DNA of 64,000 nucleotides from Halobacillus litoralis. Lineage in GTDB: Bacteria; Bacillota; Bacilli; Bacillales; Halobacillaceae. Below, one piece after another: positions 58,288 through 64,000 of this stretch (the first letter of the stretch is position 1; the number at the start of each line of letters is the position of its first letter). The translations under genes and the position numbers were made by a program. Under the pieces are notes generated by a model. The model had not been told where the DNA came from. It saw only the letters and a list, made by a program, of their open reading frames with translations, and did no database searches. The stretch is taken from positions 614,001 through 678,000 of the forward strand of contig NZ_CP129016.1 of assembly GCF_020524085.2 (NCBI RefSeq). The letters are read 5' to 3'.

Positions 58288-59040
58288 TTATGTAAAGAAG
58301 AATAATCGGATCGCCATGGCAATCACGGCGACGATCAGGAACCTTTGAATCCATTTGTCTCCGTGCTTCACCGCAAATTTACTGCCTAAAAACGCTCCGA
58401 TGCTTGTCCCAACAGCCAGTGTAATTCCGTATCCCCAATGGATTTGATCATTGATGACGAAAACCACTAAGGCTGATAGTGTATAAACCGCAACGACAAA
58501 AACCTTAATACTATTAATCTTCACTAGTGATAAACCCGTCACTAAGGTCAGCGCTGCTATGATCACAAAACCTACCCCCGCTTGGATGAATCCTCCATAG
58601 ACACCTATTATAAAGAAGATTAGAACCAAACCCATCTTTTTCAACGGGGAGTCCTGGCCGCTTGCTGCGGACAAGTTTTTATGAGGTTTCCATATCATAA
58701 TCACTAAAACTACAATCATCACAATCGATAGGATACGGTTGAATAGATCATCCGGGATATTCACCGCAATTTGTGCGCCAACAATGGAACCAATGAGAGC
58801 AGGTATCGCTAGTAGAAGACTGAACTTGCCATCAAAATAGCCGTCTTTACGATAAGAGATAATGGCGACAATGTTCTGTGCCATCAACGCAATCCGGTTG
58901 GTACCATTGGCTACAGCGGAAGGCAGGCCGAAGAAAATGAGGATGGGCAGGGTTAAAAGCGAACCTCCACCTGCGATGACGTTAATGAAACCTGCCCCAA
59001 TCCCTACCCCTAAAATAGCGAGAAAAGATAGAATGGTCAC
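58288..59040 (-). CDS. TauE/SafE family sulfite/anion exporter
   Basis: A 250-residue membrane protein with about eight segments. The two half-repeats and the signature GAGFINVIAGGGSLLTLPIL with ANGTNRIALM are those of TauE/SafE (DUF81) permeases, which move sulfite, sulfoacetate or related anions. GTG 59040 has AGGAGG close upstream. It begins 19 bases after the lipoprotein gene, so the two form an operon. Confidence 0.92.
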   Translation of the reverse strand: MTILSFLAILGVGIGAGFINVIAGGGSLLTLPILIFFGLPSAVANGTNRIALMAQNIVAIISYRKDGYFDGKFSLLLAIPALIGSIVGAQIAVNIPDDLFNRILSIVMIVVLVIMIWKPHKNLSAASGQDSPLKKMGLVLIFFIIGVYGGFIQAGVGFVIIAALTLVTGLSLVKINSIKVFVVAVYTLSALVVFVINDQIHWGYGITLAVGTSIGAFLGSKFAVKHGDKWIQRFLIVAVIAMAIRLFFFT

Positions 59041-59059
59041 GATCTCCCCTCCTTTCTAT

Positions 59060-59443
59060 TTAATCTTTTGTGCCTGCACGATCTATATAATCCGCTACTT
59101 CATCCAAATTCGTCGTTTCCAACACAATTCCTTCTTGATCCAAGATAAAGAAAGTCGGGAAGTTTGTGATTTCTTTTCCATGGGCTTGAATGGATGTTTC
59201 TTTCTTCACTTGAATATCCACCTGTGTAAGGTCGATGGCTTCATTCGCTTGCATTTTTGCTACAAGATCATACATACGTTGATATTCCGGATCAGCATCT
59301 CCTTCTGTCGGAACCTCCTCCACAAACGCTTGAAAGTGAATGTCCCCTTCCCTCTCAGGTAAAGGCAGGGACTGTTGGTTACTTTGACACCCCATCAACA
59401 GGAACAACAAAAGGATCCAATACAAAAAATACGTTTTTTTCAA
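59060..59443 (-). CDS. Thioredoxin-fold-like lipoprotein, unknown
   Basis: A 127-residue predicted lipoprotein: signal LKKTYFLYWILLLFLLMGC with lipobox LLMGC. The mature part ends like a thioredoxin/arsenate-type fold (ITNFPTFFILDQEGIVLETT, with the cis-Pro strand FPTFFIL) but lacks a CxxC pair, so it is not an obvious reductase. TTG 59443 is chosen because AGGAGG lies eight bases upstream; GTG 59452 overlaps it. It is co-transcribed with the TauE exporter and may be its extracytoplasmic helper. Confidence 0.7.
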   Translation of the reverse strand: MKKTYFLYWILLLFLLMGCQSNQQSLPLPEREGDIHFQAFVEEVPTEGDADPEYQRMYDLVAKMQANEAIDLTQVDIQVKKETSIQAHGKEITNFPTFFILDQEGIVLETTNLDEVADYIDRAGTKD

Positions 59444-59498
59444 ATCATCCACCTCCTTCTTGCTCTAGTATCATACAAAAAAATATAACATTCATCGT

Positions 59499-59540
59499 CA
59501 AAAAAAGCAGAACCTCCGTTTTGAGGATCTGCTTTTTCAT
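59499..59540. terminator. Terminator of the ytr-like operon
   Basis: Minus strand: AAAGCAGA-CCTC pairs with GAGG-TCTGCTTT around a short loop (one mismatch), followed by TTTTTTT. A T-run also occurs on the plus strand. Confidence 0.82.
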
Positions 59541-60066
59541 TACGCTGTAAAACAATGGTGGCTTTCTTTTCCCAGCTTCCCCTTTATGGCCTGCCTTGCC
59601 CGGTGAAGTCGTGATTTGACGGCCGCCTGTGTAATTTGAAGCGTTTGGGCGATTTCCTTTTCCTGCAGTTGTTTATCGTAACTTAGTTGAAACACGGCTC
59701 GAAGCTTAGGGGATAATGTACTGATCCGCTTCTTGATGTCTTCTTCTAGATGACGGCATTCACAAATGTGCTCAACATCAGAATCCGCATTTTCATAGAA
59801 AGGTTGAGGTACCGGAACCTCTTCAATTGGCAAAAGAACGGCCCTCTTTTCTTTATTACACGTAAAAGATCGATTGCTTTCCGGTGAGCGATGGTGGAGA
59901 GCCACGCCCCCACCTTCCCTTCTTCACGGATTCCCTCGAGTTTATCGTACGCTTTTATAAAGGTTTCTTGAAGGATATCTTCGGCTGAACAAGGGTTCTT
60001 TGTCACTTTTAAAGCTGTGTAATAAACACGATGATAATACTGTTCATACATCTCACAAAAGTCCAT
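59540..60066 (-). pseudogene. ECF-type RNA polymerase sigma factor, frameshifted
   Basis: ATG 60066 reads MDFCEMYEQYYHRVYYTALK, then DILQETFIKAYDKLEG (sigma region 2) and WLSTIAHRKAIDLLRV. Near 59845-59856 the frame is lost. The -1 frame continues KEKRAVLLPIEEVPVPQPFY through region 4 (LSPKLRAVFQLSYDKQLQEK, then EIAQTLQITQAAVKSRLHRA). One extra A in ATAAAG would restore a protein of about 175 residues. The gene follows the large permease by 18 bases, so it belongs to the GntR-ABC operon. I see no anti-sigma gene. Confidence 0.82.
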
Positions 60067-60084
60067 CTTCCTGTATCTCTCCCT

Positions 60085-62073
60085 TTATTCAAAGTGTTCC
60101 TTTATAAAGTCCGGCGCGTCACCTTTATCGAAGCTTAAAACTTCATAAGGTTCAGGGTCGTTTTTATCAAAATAAAAAGCAACGATATAAGCTCCTTCTT
60201 CTTTATGTGCCTGTGCTCGCAGTAAAGAATCAATTTGCTCATGATCCATAACCTCTAGAGGTTCTACCTCATCCCGTTCCATTTGATCATATATAAACCG
60301 GGCACGACTGTTTAAATAGTCTTGATCTTTTGGCCATCGATAAACTTCAGCGCGTTGTATGTCTTTCGGCTGGATCATCACTTGGTCGTACAACCCTTCT
60401 TCCTTCAACCATTCCATTGATCGTTCATAGGAAGGATAAAGCTGCACATAATACGGATTGTCTCTCGTCCCATCTACAGTGAAGGTTACTCCGGAGTTCA
60501 ATCCTCTCGGAGCTATCATTTCTTCATATGTCAATTGTTCAAGGTCCTGTTTCAATATTTCCATAAACCTAGAAATTCTTTCAGGATCGTACAAATCCTC
60601 TCCGCCTGAATAAGAATGTAAGAACACCTGATTGATTTCTGAAGACTTCAGTTCAAATACAGGGTATTGAATACTTTTGTATTCCTCTGTTTCATAAACA
60701 GTTTTTCTCTCATTTCTCACTTTTTCTTCATCGATCCTATATTGACGGTAGACTTCACTGCCGTCCTTCAGTTGATAAGCAAAGAAGAAATAATCCTCCC
60801 CGCGCTTTAAAGGGTCGCTCACTTTAATCAGCTTCTCATGAAGATTAATCGTGGATTGAATGGCCGTTTCAGAAGTAATGTAAGGAATTTTAAGATCTTG
60901 ATCAGCAAGTTGTTGATATTCCCAGTAACCACTGCTGATGTAGACCTTTTCTACTTCATTTTGTTCAGGGACATAGGATTCGTAATTCTGCCAAAGAAGT
61001 GGAATGGCAGCAATTAATACGCCAGCAGCCGCACCATAACCCAGCCACCCTTTCAAGTTTTTAAAGTTGAATACTCTCCAAGTTTTTTGAAGAAGCATGG
61101 AGGCTGCGGCATAACCGAATGTTCCACCAATGAAATAGCCTGTGATCATCCAGCTATAAGTATTTTGCGCGACACTGAAATACATGCCACCGAATAAGGC
61201 GAAGCAGAACGTGACCCCGAGTATAAAAACAGGGTTCAAAGCGCGTACAGCTAACGCACGGCCCGCCGCTTCCAGTGGCCGTTTTTTATAAAGCCATACG
61301 GAAGCAAAGTAGAAGAGGATGGCTATGCCCCCATAAATGAATAGAGACAGAATCTCAACAGGAACACTAACCTTCTCTGGTCCATAGTTTCGATACTCCA
61401 ATAGATCTACCAGTGGTGAAAAATACTGAAGGGAACGATCTAGTACCATGTCACCTGAATACCCTTTGATATAAGCGGTTAGGTGAAAAGCAATCAACCC
61501 ATATAACCCCACAGGTAAAAACAGTAGAATGAAAGTCAAAACTCCTTGTACAGCGGATATCCCGGTTAAAGTTCCGACAAAAACGCCCGCTAAGAAAATA
61601 AGAAGACTCATTGTCGTAAACAGCCATAACCAATAACTAGCATTCCCAATGGTATAGTAATCTGCTACATCCGTTATTCCAGCCGTAATCATGAGAACCA
61701 AATAGTTCAGTAAAATTGGCAAGATTAATAGAATGATGCCGGATAGAATATGGTGGTGAAATAATTTCCCTCTCTTCATAGGGAAACTGTGAGCGAAATC
61801 TGAAGCCCCTTTCACATGCAGATACCGGAATAAAAACACCGCCATCAGTACTGGCATTACGATTAAAAATAGTGATTGAAGCTCATAAGCAAATATTCCG
61901 CCAAATAACCCACGATCATCTATGATACGTGGCTCGTCTCTACCGAATTCCATAAATAACTGCATCGGAACAATGAAAAACAACCCTAAAAAGTAAATGA
62001 TACTGATCCACCCGACATTTCGGAAATCCTGCTTGATGATCTCTTTATTAAACGAGGATGTTTTCGAACGCAT
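60085..62073 (-). CDS. Large ABC-2-like permease with C-terminal soluble domain (DUF6449-like)
   Basis: A 662-residue protein. Residues about 20-350 hold roughly ten membrane segments, including FAHSFPMKRGKLFHHHILSG, the coupling-type loop of ABC-2 permeases. Residues about 360-660 are soluble (EVEKVYISSGYWEYQQLADQ, FFAYQLKDGSEVYRQYRIDE), predicted outside, resembling DUF6449 C-termini. It is the membrane partner of the ATPase upstream (26-base overlap). The layout GntR-ATPase-permease recalls ytrABC of B. subtilis, induced by cell-wall antibiotics. GGAGG lies upstream of ATG 62073. Confidence 0.8.
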   Translation of the reverse strand: MRSKTSSFNKEIIKQDFRNVGWISIIYFLGLFFIVPMQLFMEFGRDEPRIIDDRGLFGGIFAYELQSLFLIVMPVLMAVFLFRYLHVKGASDFAHSFPMKRGKLFHHHILSGIILLILPILLNYLVLMITAGITDVADYYTIGNASYWLWLFTTMSLLIFLAGVFVGTLTGISAVQGVLTFILLFLPVGLYGLIAFHLTAYIKGYSGDMVLDRSLQYFSPLVDLLEYRNYGPEKVSVPVEILSLFIYGGIAILFYFASVWLYKKRPLEAAGRALAVRALNPVFILGVTFCFALFGGMYFSVAQNTYSWMITGYFIGGTFGYAAASMLLQKTWRVFNFKNLKGWLGYGAAAGVLIAAIPLLWQNYESYVPEQNEVEKVYISSGYWEYQQLADQDLKIPYITSETAIQSTINLHEKLIKVSDPLKRGEDYFFFAYQLKDGSEVYRQYRIDEEKVRNERKTVYETEEYKSIQYPVFELKSSEINQVFLHSYSGGEDLYDPERISRFMEILKQDLEQLTYEEMIAPRGLNSGVTFTVDGTRDNPYYVQLYPSYERSMEWLKEEGLYDQVMIQPKDIQRAEVYRWPKDQDYLNSRARFIYDQMERDEVEPLEVMDHEQIDSLLRAQAHKEEGAYIVAFYFDKNDPEPYEVLSFDKGDAPDFIKEHFE

Positions 62074-62947
62074 ACCCTACACCTCCCATTTCATAGATAA
62101 AGATTTCCTCAAGCGTAAGTGGAAGCCTGTCATAAACGAGCGGGCGGTGTTTTTTGATTCCAGTTGAAATGTCAGCTTCCCTTCCTCGGACAATCAGCAG
62201 CCAGACACTGCCCCGCTTTTCTTTGTGAAGAATATCCAGATCTGCTTCCTCCGGATGGAAGGAATCATCATCGAAAGCGACCTGGATTTTATGGACATCG
62301 GCTTTCAAATCATCCAAATCACGTTCAAGGAGGATTTCTCCTTTATGTAGAATTCCGACATGGTCACAGATATCTTCGACTTCTCTTAAGTTGTGGGAGG
62401 AAATTAAAACGGTCATCTCTCGTTCAGCCACATCCTGAATGATCAAGTTCCGGACTTTCTGCCTCATCACAGCATCAAGTCCATCGAATGGCTCATCGAG
62501 AATCAAAACATCAGGCATTGCCGACATCGCCAGCCAAAAGGCGACTTGACGCTGCATCCCTTTAGAAAACTGACTGATTTTCTTGTTCTCATCCAGTTGA
62601 AAGACATTTTTTAATTTTTCATATCGTTCTTCGTTCCAACTGTCGTACATGGACCGGTTATAATCTGCCATCTGACGGGTCGTGTACTGTGGCAGAAAGT
62701 AGAGACTGTCAGGGATGAAAACCATCCTTTGTTTGACGGATTCATTCTCAAACACATCATCCTCCAAAATATGAACCTGACCACTGTTCTGTTTGAGAAT
62801 CCCAGTAAGGATCCTCATTAATGTGGTTTTCCCTGCACCATTGGAACCAAGAAGACCGTATATGGACCCCTTATTCACACGAAAAGAAACATCCTTCAGA
62901 ATCTTGGTTCGATCAAACGATTTGCTGACCGTATGGACCTCAATCAT
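62048..62947 (-). CDS. ABC transporter ATP-binding protein (YtrB-like)
   Basis: A 299-residue ATPase: Walker A GLLGSNGAGKTTL (about residue 35), signature FSKGMQRQVAFWLAMSA, Walker B DVLILDEPFDGLDAVM, switch His in VLISSHNLREVEDI. FIPDSLYFLPQYTTRQMADY is the Q-loop region. ATG 62947 has GGAGG eight bases upstream and overlaps the GntR stop by eight bases. Works with the large permease encoded next. Confidence 0.93.
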   Translation of the reverse strand: MIEVHTVSKSFDRTKILKDVSFRVNKGSIYGLLGSNGAGKTTLMRILTGILKQNSGQVHILEDDVFENESVKQRMVFIPDSLYFLPQYTTRQMADYNRSMYDSWNEERYEKLKNVFQLDENKKISQFSKGMQRQVAFWLAMSAMPDVLILDEPFDGLDAVMRQKVRNLIIQDVAEREMTVLISSHNLREVEDICDHVGILHKGEILLERDLDDLKADVHKIQVAFDDDSFHPEEADLDILHKEKRGSVWLLIVRGREADISTGIKKHRPLVYDRLPLTLEEIFIYEMGGVGYAFENILV

Positions 62948-63317
62948 CCCGCTGACCTCCTTCAACTTCACGGAGAAGAGCTGCGATCTCTTCTGATGTC
63001 ATTCCTAAATAAATCGCTTCCGCAAACAGCTTCTTTAACTCTTCTCTCACTTTTTTCAACTCCTCTTCATTGTCGACTTTTCCAGAAGAATTCACGAAGC
63101 TGCCCTTTCCCTTTAACGAGTAAATATATCCTTGCGTCTCCAACTCACGATACGCTTTCTGAATCGTATTCGGATTGATCGTCAACTGTTGGGCAAGTTC
63201 CCTCACAGAAGGTAGTTTTTCGTCTTCTTTCAGAACGTCATTGATAATCAGTTGCTTCAGCTTTTCCACGAGCTGCTCGTAAATCGGCTTTCTGCTCCTG
63301 ACGTCCAACTCAAACAT
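62940..63317 (-). CDS. GntR family regulator, YtrA type
   Basis: A 125-residue repressor: winged helix MFELDVRSRKPIYEQLVEKL, then KLPSVRELAQQLTINPNTIQ and KAYRELETQGYIYSLKGKGS, followed by a short two-helix dimerisation tail, as in the YtrA subfamily (no ligand-binding domain). TTGGAGG upstream fixes ATG 63317. First gene of the operon with the ABC transporter, which it probably represses; an inverted repeat lies at its promoter. Confidence 0.93.
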   Translation of the reverse strand: MFELDVRSRKPIYEQLVEKLKQLIINDVLKEDEKLPSVRELAQQLTINPNTIQKAYRELETQGYIYSLKGKGSFVNSSGKVDNEEELKKVREELKKLFAEAIYLGMTSEEIAALLREVEGGQRDD

Positions 63318-63352
63318 CCAGCCACCTCCAACGGTGTGTTCTATCTGTATTA

Positions 63353-63377
63353 ACTGTATTATTACTCCTAGTACAGT
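63353..63377 (-). promoter_or_regulatory. Candidate YtrA-type operator at the GntR operon promoter
   Basis: ACTGTATTA and TAGTACAGT form a 9-bp inverted repeat (eight of nine matches) with a 7-base centre. Just upstream on the minus strand TATACT is a likely -10, so a bound repressor would block the transcript start. Autoregulation is inferred from YtrA-family practice. Confidence 0.55.
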
Positions 63378-63531
63378 AGTATATAGGAGAATCTTCCATT
63401 TGAGAAGCCCTTTTTTTATTTTTTCCAAAGACTCTCAAATTCTGCTCTAGAAAACATGACTCTTTTCATGAAAAAAACAAAGTGTGAATAAGATGAAAGG
63501 GATGACCTAAGAAAAAAGAGGGTGATTGAAC

Positions 63532-64000
63532 GTGAAGGACTATGCAGAACAAGCGAATTTTGAGCATCTGTTCTGGTTGCAAATCCTTGGAGACCACGCC
63601 CGTTTTATCCGGGATTCTTTGTACACCTCCGAAGACGAAACATTAAATCAAGCGCGGGATTATGTCACTCAATGGGATAATCTTTTAAAAAAAGTTCGTG
63701 GTAGCCAAGTTCAGGACATGGCTGGTTTTTCAAAGCAAGTCGGTGAAAAAACAAGAAGGTTTCACAAGTTTAAACTCGACCTGATTGAACGTACTCTTTT
63801 TGGGGAAGTAAAAATTCATTTAAGCCCGACCTTCCTCAACCACATGGTCAATGAAGTAGAAGAGTATTTGCTTGTGCTTGGTTTTTTAGGAAATGGGGAT
63901 GTTCCTCCGTTATTTCATGAACTGCACCACCACATGCTGTGGTTGATGGATGCTTCAGAACATGCAGGAGCCATCCATGATGAAATGGATGCTGTGGGAA
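63532..64000 (+). CDS. DUF2935 domain protein, N-terminal part (runs off the window)
   Basis: GTG 63532 opens a frame that stays open to the window end: MKDYAEQANFEHLFWLQILG, DHARFIRDSLYTSEDE, later FHELHHHMLWLMDASEHAGA. The N-terminal 'EHxFWLQILGDHARFI' and a second His-rich helix are features of DUF2935 proteins, helical-bundle metal-binding proteins of unknown role in spore-formers. GAGGGTGAT lies upstream. Confidence 0.75.
   Translation, partial: MKDYAEQANFEHLFWLQILGDHARFIRDSLYTSEDETLNQARDYVTQWDNLLKKVRGSQVQDMAGFSKQVGEKTRRFHKFKLDLIERTLFGEVKIHLSPTFLNHMVNEVEEYLLVLGFLGNGDVPPLFHELHHHMLWLMDASEHAGAIHDEMDAVG

Overview
The window looks like chromosome of a low-to-mid GC, endospore-forming member of the Bacillaceae. 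The evidence is an H-type spore protein gene, bacilliredoxin BrxA next to cvfC, a T-box and an S-box, a nifS/nadBCA locus arranged as in Bacillus, AGGAGG-type ribosome sites with many TTG/GTG starts, and typical rRNA operon structure. Very acidic small lipoproteins fit a halophilic or halotolerant relative such as Halobacillus; the genus is inference.

Layout. 1-1105: start of an AI-2E-type permease and an EamA exporter. 1173-6343: a complete rRNA operon on the minus strand (16S-23S-5S, no tRNA in the spacers) with tandem promoters and a terminator. 6.4-17.5 kb: mostly minus-strand genes: a tiny cationic protein, MoeB/ThiF, an SDR, two tiny proteins, a LysM-3D wall protein, an Mta-like MerR regulator, a formate/nitrite channel with peptidase E, and a bacitracin-type ABC exporter. 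Plus-strand genes among them are a methyltransferase, a DinB protein and a small zinc protein. 18.2-23 kb: cvfC-brxA, an MFS transporter, GNAT, two acidic lipoproteins, mscL. 23.2-28.2 kb: nifS facing nadBCA (de novo NAD), then sspH. 28.3-33 kb: a lipoprotein, a YvbH-like PH protein and a type-2 isoleucyl-tRNA synthetase under a T-box. 33.8-38.6 kb: a methyltransferase, a YthAB-type bd oxidase and small genes. 38.6-46.6 kb: an S-box operon metI-metC-yitJ-metH, a complete route from O-acylhomoserine and cysteine to methionine. 46.9-51 kb: a Fur-box iron-siderophore uptake locus with a flavin reductase. 51-52.6 kb: PadR and a decayed chromate transporter. 52.7-57.7 kb: a GAF-GAF-PAS-GGDEF-EAL protein, a frameshifted acetolactate-synthase-like gene and a PCYCGC lipoprotein. 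57.8-63.4 kb: VOC, TauE and a lipoprotein, then a ytr-like operon (GntR, ABC ATPase, large permease) ending in a frameshifted ECF sigma factor. 63.5 kb on: start of a DUF2935 gene.

The most unusual features are non-coding. (1) Two ~525-530 bp non-coding inverted-repeat elements (17548-18079, 33215-33739) and a truncated third copy in the metI leader. (2) Two arrays of one 21-bp degenerate tandem repeat, each starting just after the stop codon of the last gene of a biosynthetic operon (nadA, metH). (3) A short motif, GTATGACCTGGTAC, recurring around 10.1-13.0 kb. The window also holds several broken genes: chrA, the acetolactate-synthase-like gene, the ECF sigma gene and a glutaminase remnant. 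Three of the frameshifts are single-base gains in runs of 7-8 identical bases, so sequencing error must be excluded.
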